Part shown: piece by piece, positions 41,505 to 50,190 of the stretch | How the letters are laid out: every line of letters starts with the position of its first letter | How positions within the stretch are numbered: position 1 is the first letter of the stretch | Position numbers and translations under genes: made by a program | The notes under the pieces: generated by a model | The model's database searches: none | What the model saw: only the letters and a program-made list of their open reading frames with translations | Told to the model about the DNA's origin: nothing | Origin: JBEKHT01 sp049516595 | GTDB lineage: Bacteria; Chloroflexota; Anaerolineae; Anaerolineales; RBG-16-64-43 | Direction: 5' to 3' | Length of the DNA stretch: 64,000 bases | Assembly (NCBI GenBank): GCA_049516595.1 | Contig: JBEKSY010000006.1 | Span: forward strand, 67,336-131,335

Positions 41505-43487
41505 CTAGGATCCGGCGTAAGCCAACTCCACGTACTCGCTGGGCGTGGCTTCGGCCTGGCCTGCCCCCAGGAGGGAGAGGATGTCAAGGATCATCTGTGC
41601 CTTGTTTTCGGCATCGCGGCGCGACCAGGTTCTGCTCTTGACCTCCAGAAAGTGGCCGTGCAGAGCAGGCTTGTCGACCCGATCCAGGTTGATGAAGAAC
41701 TCGGTGTCGCGATAGCGCACAAGCCAGCGCCGCCGATCCTTCTGAACCTCGATCTCACGCCCAGGCTGGAAGTACTCCCGGTAGAACCTGAGGCTGTGGG
41801 TTGCGGGAGCTAGGAATCGCGAGCGGGACAGCAGAACAGCATGCTGGAACTCCTGTTCTCGGGCCGGCCCGGTCAGGGTCAGGCGGTAGCGAACGTTGTA
41901 CACTTCTCCGTTCTCGTCAATGAACTCATCCTCCCGGTAGCGCAGACGACCCTGCTCCGGATCGGCGAACACAAAGTAAGTGTCGTATTCCCGGTAATGG
42001 CGATGACGGATGGTAATCAACTCCGAGGATTCTAGTTTCGCCAGAACTGGCCCAGGGTCCTCAAGCCGGACCTTCACCTGAACCTCGAATGACTCCGCCT
42101 CGGTGGTCCCCCCGATGGCGACGAGCTTGGAGAGAACGGAGGTCTCGCGCTCAAGCAAGAAGGCGTCGATTCGGGAGGCGATATCCTGGGCGTTGCGTAG
42201 TAGTTCGTCTTGGTTGAGGGTCAGGAGTTGGCGATTCCGCATGAGCCACCGGCCATTGACCATCACGTCCGTCACGTCGGCCGCATGTGCGGAGTAGACC
42301 AGACGTGAGTAAACCGCGTCCGGGCTGCGCTGGAACCCGGGCGAACTATGGACGTCACTCGGATCGATCAGGGTGATATCCGCACGTTTCCCGACCTCCA
42401 ACGAGCCGGTGATGTCCCCCAAGTGCAAAGCCCGCGCCCCCAGGCGCGTCGCCATGGCCAGAGCCAGGCGCGCGGGTAGCGCGGTGGGGATTCCCGAGAT
42501 ACCCTTGGCGAGAAAAGCTGCCAGGCGGGTTTCTTCAAACATGTCTAGGTCATTGTTGGAGGCGGCCCCGTCGGTGCCGATCCCGACGTTCAACCCGGTC
42601 TCCAGCATCTTTACCACCGGGGCGACTCCCGAGGCCAGCTTGAGGTTGCTCGAGGGATTGTGGGCGATTCCCGCGCCGGCGTGCAGGAGGGTGCGCATTT
42701 CCCCTTCGTCAATGTGCACGCAATGGGCGGCCAGGACTTTCGCCTCTAGCAGCGTCTGCTTTTTTACATAGGGGATAACGGGCATCCCATTTTCGCGGCG
42801 CGAGTTTTCAACCTCCAGGGCGGTCTCGGCCAAGTGCGTGTGCAGGGGGACATCCAGCTCGACGGCCAGTTCGGCGCAGGCCTTCAAGATCTCGGCCGTG
42901 CAGGTGTAGGGGGCGTGCGGACCCACGGAGGGGACGATGAGGGGGTGTCCCTTCCAACGGACGATGAATTCGCGACAGGCGGCCAGGGAATCTTCAAAGG
43001 AAGTCGCATCCGGGGTGGGGAACTTGACCACGGTTTGCGAGCAAAGGGCGCGCATTCCGACCTCCGCGGTGACCCGGGCTACTTCCTCTTCGAAGTAATA
43101 CAGGTCGGCGAAAGTCGTCACCCCCGACCGGATCATCTCGGCGCAGGCCAGCTTGGTTCCCAGGCGAACGAAGTCGAGGTCGACGAACTTGCGTTCCACC
43201 GGGATCATGTAGCCCAGCAACCAAACGTCGAGGCGGAGATCGTCGGCCAGTCCCCGCAAAAGGGTCATGGGGGCGTGCGTGTGGGCGTTCACCAGACCCG
43301 GCATGACAATTCGTCCCCGGCAGGCGAACCGCGCCTGAGGCTCAAACTCCCGCTCCAGCTCGCCCTGTTCGCCGACTCCCACGATGAGGCCCTGATCGAT
43401 GGCGACGGCCCCCGGGTTGAACTGACGATAGCTGTCATCCATCGTGAGGACATGGCCATCCTCCAGGAGCAGATCAATGCGGGTCAA
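41505..43487 (-). CDS. Amidohydrolase (MtaD/TrzA-type deaminase) fused to a CYTH domain
   Basis: A 660-residue fusion. Residues 1 to about 440 are an amidohydrolase of the SAH/MTA deaminase or chlorohydrolase group: PGLVNAHTHAPMTLLRG with the metal His pair, PSVGPHAPYTC, HTHLAET, AAHCVHIDEGE, and GTDGAASNNDLDMF with the metal Asp. Residues about 490-650 form a CYTH (adenylate cyclase class IV/thiamine triphosphatase) tunnel domain: FEVQVKVRL replaces the usual ExExK start, then RYREDEF, YRLTLTG and LEVKSRTWSRRDAENK. CYTH enzymes cleave or cyclise triphosphates. TTG at 43487 follows GGAGGAATC; no ATG is as well placed. The next gene, divergent, is a nucleoside phosphorylase, suggesting nucleoside salvage. 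Confidence 0.88.
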   Translation of the reverse strand: MTRIDLLLEDGHVLTMDDSYRQFNPGAVAIDQGLIVGVGEQGELEREFEPQARFACRGRIVMPGLVNAHTHAPMTLLRGLADDLRLDVWLLGYMIPVERKFVDLDFVRLGTKLACAEMIRSGVTTFADLYYFEEEVARVTAEVGMRALCSQTVVKFPTPDATSFEDSLAACREFIVRWKGHPLIVPSVGPHAPYTCTAEILKACAELAVELDVPLHTHLAETALEVENSRRENGMPVIPYVKKQTLLEAKVLAAHCVHIDEGEMRTLLHAGAGIAHNPSSNLKLASGVAPVVKMLETGLNVGIGTDGAASNNDLDMFEETRLAAFLAKGISGIPTALPARLALAMATRLGARALHLGDITGSLEVGKRADITLIDPSDVHSSPGFQRSPDAVYSRLVYSAHAADVTDVMVNGRWLMRNRQLLTLNQDELLRNAQDIASRIDAFLLERETSVLSKLVAIGGTTEAESFEVQVKVRLEDPGPVLAKLESSELITIRHRHYREYDTYFVFADPEQGRLRYREDEFIDENGEVYNVRYRLTLTGPAREQEFQHAVLLSRSRFLAPATHSLRFYREYFQPGREIEVQKDRRRWLVRYRDTEFFINLDRVDKPALHGHFLEVKSRTWSRRDAENKAQMILDILSLLGAGQAEATPSEYVELAYAGS

Positions 43488-43644
43488 GATTCCTCCGTAG
43501 GACGGGCCGAGGCCATTCCATGACAGTCCCTCCGCAACGGTTGCCGGGCGCCGCCCGAAAGTGTCCTTCCCATCCCCGGGCCGCTGCCCACAGGGGTTCC
43601 GAGGAGAGCCAGACTCAGTAAGATGGAGTGCAGCATTTCGGTGC

Positions 43645-43673
43645 ATTATACTTACTTGAAAGGGTCCGAACAA
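43645..43673 (-). promoter_or_regulatory. Promoter of the amidohydrolase-CYTH gene
   Basis: Minus-strand perfect TATAAT (43650-43645) with TTGTTC 17 bp upstream (43673-43668, weak). The same site reads TATACT on the + strand (43647-43652), so it may also serve the divergent phosphorylase gene. Confidence 0.5.
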
Positions 43674-43718
43674 CAAGCCAGGAACGTCGCCGCCCCAAGC
43701 GAAGCCAGGGGGTGATCG

Positions 43719-45026
43719 ATGCGCGCTGTGGATATCATCGCACGCAAGAGAGATGGAGCCGACCTCAGCACCGAGGAGATTGAGTACTTCGTGGCGGGTC
43801 TCACCTCCGGCGAGATTCCCGATTATCAGGTTTCCGCATGGGCCATGGCCGTGCTTTGGAGGGGGATGTCGCTGCGCGAGACGACCGACCTGACCCTGGC
43901 CATGGCGCGCTCAGGGGAGATGCTGGACTTGAGCCGAGTTGTCCCTTTTGCGGTGGACAAACACTCTACGGGCGGGGTGGGCGACAAGACGACCCTGGTC
44001 GTGGAACCCGTGGTCGCCGCGTGTGGGGTCCCCGTCGGGAAGATGTCGGGAAGGGGGCTGGGATATTCCGGAGGAACGCTCGACAAGATGGAGTCGATCG
44101 CTGGATTCCGCACGGACCTCTCCCGCGACCAGTTCCTGCAACAACTCCGAGAGGTGGGACTCGTCCTGTGCGGTCAGACGGCGGAATTGGCACCCGCCGA
44201 TGGTCGGCTGTACGCCCTGCGGGACGTCACCGCGACGGTGCCCTCTCTTCCGCTGATTGCCTCGAGCGTGATGTCGAAAAAGCTCGCGGGAGGAGCCCAG
44301 GGAATCGTACTGGATGTCAAGGCGGGTCATGGGGCCTTCATGCCGAATGTGCGCGAAGCCTCCCGACTCGGTCGGCTCATGGTTCAGATTGGCACCCGTC
44401 TCGGTCGCCAAGTGGTGGCGCTCATCGCTGATATGAATCAGCCGCTCGGCCGCGCGGTGGGCAACGCGCTGGAGGTGCGCGAGGCTGTGAACACCCTGAA
44501 GGGGGAGGGGCCTCGCGATTTTGAGGAGCATTGCCTGACAGTGGCTGCCCACATGCTAGTGATCGCCCGCCAAGCCTCCTCCCCGGCCACGGGACGTGGC
44601 CTGGCAAGAGCTGCGCTCGACGACGGGCGTGCGCTCGAGAAGTTCGAAGCCCTCGTCCGAGCCCAGGGCGGGGACCCCGCTTTCATCCGCGATCCCGACC
44701 TCCTGCCCTCGGCTCCGATCCGAGGCTCCTTGGCCGCCTGGAGCAAGGGGTGGGTGTCGGAAGCCAATGCGAGGTTGATTGGTCAGGCCTCGATGCAGTT
44801 GGGTGCGGGTCGATCTAGAAGAGAGGATCCTATTGATCACGCCGTCGGGATTGTGTTGCGGCACAAGGTGGGGGATTCGGTCCAATTCGGGGATGCGCTG
44901 TGCGATGTGCATGCCCGCACGCAAGAACACCTGGAGCAAGCACTGCAGGAGCTCCGGCCGGCGTTTCAGATTGCGCGGCGGCCGGTGGATTCCCTACCCC
45001 TCTTTTATCGCACGATCCGCGCCTAG
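43719..45026 (+). CDS. pdp: Pyrimidine-nucleoside (thymidine) phosphorylase
   Basis: A 435-residue phosphorylase that cleaves thymidine/uridine with phosphate to base and (deoxy)ribose-1-phosphate. The N-terminal helical part begins MRAVDIIARKRDG. The phosphate/nucleoside site shows KHSTGGVGDKTTL and SGRGLGYSGGTLDKMESI, the family signature. Arg-Asp-Val in YALRDVTATV and Ser-Lys in ASSVMSKKLA bind substrate. The C-terminal domain IDHAVGIVLRHKVGDSV is typical of PyNP rather than short TP forms. GGGGGTGATCG precedes the ATG. Divergent from the amidohydrolase-CYTH gene. Confidence 0.94.
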   Translation: MRAVDIIARKRDGADLSTEEIEYFVAGLTSGEIPDYQVSAWAMAVLWRGMSLRETTDLTLAMARSGEMLDLSRVVPFAVDKHSTGGVGDKTTLVVEPVVAACGVPVGKMSGRGLGYSGGTLDKMESIAGFRTDLSRDQFLQQLREVGLVLCGQTAELAPADGRLYALRDVTATVPSLPLIASSVMSKKLAGGAQGIVLDVKAGHGAFMPNVREASRLGRLMVQIGTRLGRQVVALIADMNQPLGRAVGNALEVREAVNTLKGEGPRDFEEHCLTVAAHMLVIARQASSPATGRGLARAALDDGRALEKFEALVRAQGGDPAFIRDPDLLPSAPIRGSLAAWSKGWVSEANARLIGQASMQLGAGRSRREDPIDHAVGIVLRHKVGDSVQFGDALCDVHARTQEHLEQALQELRPAFQIARRPVDSLPLFYRTIRA

Positions 45027-45058
45027 CCTGGGGGCGGGAACCGGCCGGAGGCGCAGGC

Positions 45059-45463
45059 TTAATCCTGGCCCCATAGCCACTCCCACCAGATGCTCCAGTT
45101 CGCAGGAACCTGTGGTGGGGGGGTGGGCGTGGGCTGTGCCGCCGGAGCGCCAGCGGGAGTCACAGGCTGCACAAGCACCTCTCCTGGCCGGGCCATTTTC
45201 CCTTCACTGCGCGCCCACTCCGCAACGGCTTCGTCACTGTGAGCCCCAGCGATCGACGTGCCCAATTGACTGGATTGACTTGCAAGTGCCGTGACTTGAG
45301 CAGCCAGCCGATCCTGGAGGGCGCGAAGATCACTGGCCTGCCCGATCCGCCTCCAGAGTTCCCCGAGCAAAAGAAGAACCAGCAGGACCGCCAAGGCGAC
45401 CAGCCAGGAGTTCGAGCGATGCGGAGTCCTTTTGGGGAAGGATTCCCTTGAGTCGTGGCTCAT
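45059..45463 (-). CDS. FtsB/DivIC-like septum-formation protein
   Basis: A 134-residue membrane protein: basic N terminus, one TM segment (WLVALAVLLVLLLLGEL), a coiled coil (ALQDRLAAQVTALASQSSQL) and a short EWARSEGKMARPGEVLVQPV motif, then a Pro/Thr tail ending in Trp residues. This layout is that of FtsB/DivIC, which links early and late divisome proteins outside the membrane. Met at 45463 is preferred over Met at 45490 because a -10 box (45478-45473) lies between them, so a start at 45463 would be nearly leaderless. Confidence 0.75.
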   Translation of the reverse strand: MSHDSRESFPKRTPHRSNSWLVALAVLLVLLLLGELWRRIGQASDLRALQDRLAAQVTALASQSSQLGTSIAGAHSDEAVAEWARSEGKMARPGEVLVQPVTPAGAPAAQPTPTPPPQVPANWSIWWEWLWGQD

Positions 45464-45472
45464 CTGCTGACC

Positions 45473-45501
45473 AATATACGCCGGATCCATGGTCCCGGCA
45501 A
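45473..45501 (-). promoter_or_regulatory. Promoter of the FtsB-like gene
   Basis: Minus-strand TTGCCG (45501-45496), 17 bp, TATATT (45478-45473). Transcription would begin two to four bases before the ATG at 45463. Confidence 0.5.
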
Positions 45502-45539
45502 GGACAGGACTCGCGGTAGGCGCCGCGGAAGGACCCTTT

Positions 45540-46766
45540 CTATTGAGGGATCTCCCCTCGGGCCACCTGCTCGATCATGCGGGCAACGCACTGGCTGGCT
45601 TCGCCAATATGTGCGACATAGGCACGGGCCGCCTCTCGGACCTTCCACCCGAGATCGCGAACCGTGTTCACTTTCTCCAGGAAAGCCCGCAGGTTTTCAA
45701 GGCTAGTAACCTGGGTGGCAACTCCTCGTCCGACAAGATCCCAGTCGTCCAGAGGCTTGGAAAGTCCCAGAATCCCGACGGGAGTGCCCAGGAGGGCCGC
45801 CTCCAGGCCGGCCGTGGTACTGAACATCAGCGTGGCGTCCGAACCCGAAACCAAGGGGTACAGCTCTGCCTCCGCGACCTGAGCAAATCCCTGGGCCTCG
45901 CTCATCCGCAGAAAGTCGCGGAAGCGTTCCGCGCTCTCTCCTCGGTGGAGTTTGAAAACCACGCCCAATTCCTTCCAGCCCGGCTCGGAGCGCAGGGCTT
46001 GCACCCACTTAAGGAATCTGGACAAGGCCTCCTCCTTCTCCCGGGCCGACACCAGAAGCATCTTTTCGATCGGGCTGCTCAGGAAGGTCAGCAGGAATCC
46101 GTTCGGCGCGAATCCCAGTCCGGCACGCAGCGCCTGGTTGGACCGCTCCCCCCGCGCGGTGGCCAACTGATCGAAGCGGGGATTGCCAGTGATGCGGATT
46201 CGGTCCCGGGGTACCCCGACCTTGCGAAAGTACTCCACGGAGGTCTCTCCCCAGGCCGCATACCAATCGCACTTCCCCTGGCCGTACTTGCGAAGGCCGC
46301 CCTCAATGCCGAAGAGGATTCTCCTCCTCCAGCGAAAGAGCAATTTGCGCAACGTGGGCTCTTGAAATAGGTCTTTGCGCAAGCTCTCCTGAACGAGAAG
46401 GGTTGGAATACCCAGCCTGCGCGCGCGGCGGATGTAGGTATTGGAAGGGAAATTGCGATCGTTGAGCACCACCACGGCCGAAGGGTGAAGCCGAGTTACT
46501 TCGGCTTCAATTCGGGCCCGGAGAGGCACGGCTTCTAGTTCCCAGTCAAGATCCGGGCCGGGCAGCGGGTGCTCCGCCAGTCGAACAAAGGGGATGGAGG
46601 CTTCCTCCAGGGGCGAGACCCGGCTCTCCGTGCGAAGGATTTCGCAGTCTGAGAAGAGGACCAGTGGGGTTCCCCCCTCGCGGAGCATCTTCATGACGGG
46701 AAGCAATATCGCCAGGTGCGAGTCGCTGGCCGTGATTTCGAAAAGAACCGGAGCTTGGATGGACAT
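45540..46766 (-). CDS. GT-B-fold protein (nucleotide-sugar epimerase / CDP-glycerol transferase-like)
   Basis: A 408-residue protein with two Rossmann-like halves typical of GT-B enzymes. N-terminal half: VLFEITASDSHLAILLPVMKML and AVVVLNDRNFPSNTYIRRARRLGIPTLLVQES. C-terminal half: WGETSVEYFRKVGVPRDRIRITGNPRFDQL, then GVVFKLHRGES, and the SGSDATLMFSTTAGLEAALLGTPVGI segment, which resembles the donor-binding site of UDP-GlcNAc 2-epimerase and CDP-glycerol/teichoic polymerase families. The exact reaction is unknown; surface polysaccharide or lipid synthesis is likely. Met at 46766 has GGAGG about ten bases before. It follows valS by 32 bases and may share its transcript. Confidence 0.7.
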   Translation of the reverse strand: MSIQAPVLFEITASDSHLAILLPVMKMLREGGTPLVLFSDCEILRTESRVSPLEEASIPFVRLAEHPLPGPDLDWELEAVPLRARIEAEVTRLHPSAVVVLNDRNFPSNTYIRRARRLGIPTLLVQESLRKDLFQEPTLRKLLFRWRRRILFGIEGGLRKYGQGKCDWYAAWGETSVEYFRKVGVPRDRIRITGNPRFDQLATARGERSNQALRAGLGFAPNGFLLTFLSSPIEKMLLVSAREKEEALSRFLKWVQALRSEPGWKELGVVFKLHRGESAERFRDFLRMSEAQGFAQVAEAELYPLVSGSDATLMFSTTAGLEAALLGTPVGILGLSKPLDDWDLVGRGVATQVTSLENLRAFLEKVNTVRDLGWKVREAARAYVAHIGEASQCVARMIEQVARGEIPQ

Positions 46767-46798
46767 GCGCGGGTATCCTCCGGCTGGCAGTCTTGGTC

Positions 46799-49591
46799 TT
46801 ACGAGGGCACGCAAGGGGGGAGGGTGTCCACCTGTTGAAGAAGCCTCTCCCGCGCTTCCTGCAGGTTGACGAGCTTGGCCCGCTCCTTTTCCACCACCGC
46901 CTGGGGCGCCCGGTTGGCAAACTCGCCTGCCAGCAGCGCCTGCAGGCGATGGATTTGGGATTCCACCTGGCTCAGGTCTTTCTTGAGGCGAGCCAGCTCC
47001 ACGGCCGGGTCCGTCGCTTCGCTCAGGGCGAGGTGGACCTCGACGGGACCCGCTGCCAGGACCACCCAGCCCTCGGCCTCGACGGGTCGATCCTTGAGAA
47101 ACTCCACCTTGGTCAGGTCGAGATGTGCCAGGAACCCCAAGGCAGCCCCCATGGATCTCATTGTGGCGATATGTTTGTCGCTGATAATCCGGGCTGGGAT
47201 GCGAGAAGCCGCCGGGACTTTGCGTTGGGTGCGCAGATTCCGAATGGACCGAACCACTTCCATGAACAGCGTGAAGTCCTCTAATGCCTCGCGGTCGCTG
47301 GAAACCAGCCCTGCGGGCCAAGGCGCGATCATCAGGGCCTCCGGCCATCCCGTGGGCGGGCCGAAGTCCGGGCCCAGTCCCTGGCACGCGCGTTGGAGGT
47401 GCCCATAGAGTTCCTCGGTCACAAAGGGCGTGTAGGGGTGGAGCAGGCGCAGGCTGGTCTCCAGCACTTGAGAAAGCAAGAGCGCAGTCCCATAGGCTCG
47501 TTGGCCTCCTTCCGCCAACTGCAGTTTCGAGATCTCGACATACCAGTCGGCGAATTCAGTCCAGAAGAAATCGTACACTAGGCGGCCAGCCTCCCCGAAT
47601 TGATAGCCGTCCAGGAGACCCGTGACCGTGGTGACGACTTGAGAGAGTCGGGACCGTATCCATCGGTCCGCCAGGGTCGGAGAGGCGTTGGGGCCCGAAA
47701 GGTCCCTCCCCGTCGGCACGCGCTCCAGACTGCCTATCACAAACCTGCCCGCGTTCCAGAGCTTGTTGGCGAAGTTTCGGTTCGCCTCGACCCGCTCGAG
47801 GCTGAGGTTCAAATCGTTGCCAGGGCTGCCGCTGGTCAGCAAGGTAAATCGGAGCGCATCCGTCCCCATGGCGGGCAAGCCTTGGGGGTATTTTTCAGCT
47901 AGCTCACCACTCGTGCCGGAGGCTCGAATCTGGTCCACGGAGGCCCCATCCATCACCCAGCGCGGGTCCACCACATTGCCTGTGCTTTTGGACATCTTGC
48001 GCCCTTGTCCGTCGCGCATGATGCCGTGAAGGTACACGGTGCCAAAGGGTGGTTGGCCGGTGAACTCGATCCCCATCATGATCATGCGAGCCACCCAGAA
48101 GAAAAGGATGTCATAGCCTGTTTCCAGCACCGTCGTAGGGTAGAAGTATCTGAGGTCGGGGGTGGACTCGGGCCATCCCAGGGTTGAGAACGGCCACAGA
48201 CCCGAGGAGAACCAGGTATCCAGAACGTCCTCATCCTGTCTCAGGTTATGACTCCCGCATGCCTTGCATTGGGCGGGCTCTTCGAGGGAGCAGGTCATGT
48301 GACCGTCCGGGCAGTACCAAACCGGGATGCGATGTCCCCACCATAGTTGGCGCGAGATGCACCAGTCCTGGATGCTTTCGAGCCAGTTGGTGTAGACCTT
48401 CTCGAAGCGCTCCGGCAGGATGCGAACGCGCCCGTCCCGCACTGCGGCCAGGGCGGGCTCAGCCAGAGGTTTCATGCGAACGAACCATTGAGTGGAGAGC
48501 ATGGGTTCGATGATTTCCCCCCCGCGTTGGGAGCGGGGGATGTGCAGGAGGTAGGGTTCCTCCTTGAGGACGAGGTCCTGTTCGCGCATATCGCGCCATA
48601 TGCGCTGGCGGCACTCAAAGCGGTCCAGACCTTCGTACGGTCCCCCCGCCTGGTTGATCCGCGCCCGCTCATCGAGAATGGGAATGATCGCCAATCCGTG
48701 GTCCTGTCCGATCTGATAGTCTGTGGGATCGTGTGCGGGGGTGATCTTCAAGGCTCCGGTACCGAATTCCCGATCGACGCGCGCATCGGCGATGACCGGG
48801 ATCTTCCGGCCCAGGATGGGGACGAGAACGGTCCGGCCCACATACTCCCGGAAGCGAGCGTCCTCGGGATGGACCGCCACGGCGGAGTCGCCCAGGATGG
48901 TCTCGGGTCGGGTGGTGGCCACCGGAATGTATTGGCCGGAATCTTGGAGCCGATACTTGAAGAAGTAGAGGGTTCCCGGCTCTTCGGAGTACTCCACTTC
49001 GAGATCGCTGACCGCGGTGCGGAGACCTGGAGACCAGTTGATCAGGCGGGGCCCACGATAGATCAGCCCCTTTTCATATAGGCTGACGAAAGCGTGGCGC
49101 ACGGCCTGGGTGAGGCCCTCATCGAGGGTAAAACAAGTGCGCTCCCAATCGCAACTTGCCCCCAGACGGCGGAGTTGGTCAAAGATAATGCCGCCGTATT
49201 TTTCTTTCCACTGCCAAACTTTTTCGACAAAGGCTTCGCGGCCCAGATCCTCGCGGCGCTTTCCCTCGCGTTCCAACATTCTCTCCACCTGCAACTGGGT
49301 TGCGATTCCCGCGTGGTCCGATCCGGGGATCCAGAGAGTAGGGATTCCTCGCATGCGGTGGTATCGGATGAGTAGATCTTCGATGGAGACGGCCATTGCA
49401 TGCCCCAGGTGGAGCTCGCCCGTCACGTTAGGAGGGGGGATAGCAATGACAAAAGGCGTCCGGGAGGGATCGAATCCTGGGCGGGTGGGGTCGTTGGCGG
49501 GGCGGAAATACCCGCTCCGTTCCCACCAACGGTAGAGCGGTTGTTCAATGGCCGCAAAGTCAAACGTCTTGGCTAATGGTTGCCTTTCCAA
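46799..49591 (-). CDS. valS: Valyl-tRNA synthetase
   Basis: A 930-residue class I synthetase that charges tRNA-Val. HIGH motif in PPPNVTGELHLGHAM; an editing (CP1) domain with TTRPETILGDSAVAVHPED; KMSKS in GRKMSKSTGNVVDP; an anticodon-binding helical domain and a C-terminal coiled coil (ELARLKKDLSQVESQIHRLQ) as in standard ValRS. TTG at 49591 with GGGAGG five bases before is the best start; the frame upstream runs through the T-box leader and is not coding. Expression is controlled by the T-box at 49629-49905. Confidence 0.95.
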   Translation of the reverse strand: MERQPLAKTFDFAAIEQPLYRWWERSGYFRPANDPTRPGFDPSRTPFVIAIPPPNVTGELHLGHAMAVSIEDLLIRYHRMRGIPTLWIPGSDHAGIATQLQVERMLEREGKRREDLGREAFVEKVWQWKEKYGGIIFDQLRRLGASCDWERTCFTLDEGLTQAVRHAFVSLYEKGLIYRGPRLINWSPGLRTAVSDLEVEYSEEPGTLYFFKYRLQDSGQYIPVATTRPETILGDSAVAVHPEDARFREYVGRTVLVPILGRKIPVIADARVDREFGTGALKITPAHDPTDYQIGQDHGLAIIPILDERARINQAGGPYEGLDRFECRQRIWRDMREQDLVLKEEPYLLHIPRSQRGGEIIEPMLSTQWFVRMKPLAEPALAAVRDGRVRILPERFEKVYTNWLESIQDWCISRQLWWGHRIPVWYCPDGHMTCSLEEPAQCKACGSHNLRQDEDVLDTWFSSGLWPFSTLGWPESTPDLRYFYPTTVLETGYDILFFWVARMIMMGIEFTGQPPFGTVYLHGIMRDGQGRKMSKSTGNVVDPRWVMDGASVDQIRASGTSGELAEKYPQGLPAMGTDALRFTLLTSGSPGNDLNLSLERVEANRNFANKLWNAGRFVIGSLERVPTGRDLSGPNASPTLADRWIRSRLSQVVTTVTGLLDGYQFGEAGRLVYDFFWTEFADWYVEISKLQLAEGGQRAYGTALLLSQVLETSLRLLHPYTPFVTEELYGHLQRACQGLGPDFGPPTGWPEALMIAPWPAGLVSSDREALEDFTLFMEVVRSIRNLRTQRKVPAASRIPARIISDKHIATMRSMGAALGFLAHLDLTKVEFLKDRPVEAEGWVVLAAGPVEVHLALSEATDPAVELARLKKDLSQVESQIHRLQALLAGEFANRAPQAVVEKERAKLVNLQEARERLLQQVDTLPPCVPS

Positions 49592-49628
49592 TTCGGCCTC
49601 CCGTCCAGGATCACATCCGCGCCAATGG

Positions 49629-49905
49629 AAAACGCCCTTTCGTCCTCGAGGACGAAAGGGCGTTGGCCCCTCGCGGTACCACCTCGCTTCGCACCCCTCA
49701 AGACCCCGCGGGGTGCACACTCAACGGCTATAACGGGCCGCCCCGCGCTGATCTAATCCGGAGTCCGTTTCTGCAGCGGGCGATCGCGCGACCTTTGGCG
49801 GAACGCGCTGAGGGGGCTTCCAGCCTTTGGCCCGACCTTCTCTGGCAGCCGTTATCCGCCTACTCCTCACAATCGTTGCCTTTTCAGATCCCCGTTTGAA
49901 ACGCG
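49629..49905 (-). promoter_or_regulatory. T-box riboswitch leader of valS
   Basis: The diagnostic T-box AGGTGGTACCGCG lies at 49669-49686 on the minus strand, just before a terminator: a 15-bp perfect stem with TCGA loop (49631-49664) running into TTTT. Upstream a long structured region contains ATAACGG near 49865 that can pair with CCGTTAT near 49728, forming the base of stem I. Uncharged tRNA-Val would stabilise the antiterminator and allow valS transcription. I could not assign the specifier codon with confidence. Confidence 0.9.
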
Positions 49906-50039
49906 ATGTTAGCACCGGGGCGGGGCGGTGTCAACCTGGAGCCGCGGACAGTTCCCCTGGGCCCCCCGATCGTAGGCCCTGTGTTCCTTGTGGTCCTGAT
50001 TGCGGACCAATACAATTCAGCAATATGTTTTGCGTTGCT

Positions 50040-50069
50040 TGACTTATCCAACTCAAATGTGCTATTGTC
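50040..50069 (+). promoter_or_regulatory. Promoter of the MBL-fold hydrolase gene
   Basis: TTGACT (50040-50045), 18 bp, TATTGT (50064-50069) preceded by TGC, an extended -10. It lies in a locally AT-richer stretch; start near 50076, 115 nt before the ATG. Confidence 0.55.
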
Positions 50070-50190
50070 CCGGAGGCGCGACCACGAATGGGACAGGCGG
50101 GCGGCCGGCGGAGGTGTTTTTTTCATAAGGCTGCCATGTCGGTCGGCTGACCGCTAGGCCGATGAGGAATGGTACCGGAGAGAGAGCCAG

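Noticed and set aside
45540..47387. 615-codon version of the GT-B-like gene
   Set aside because: The extra 200 N-terminal residues overlap valS and are low-complexity; Met at 46766 fits the fold.
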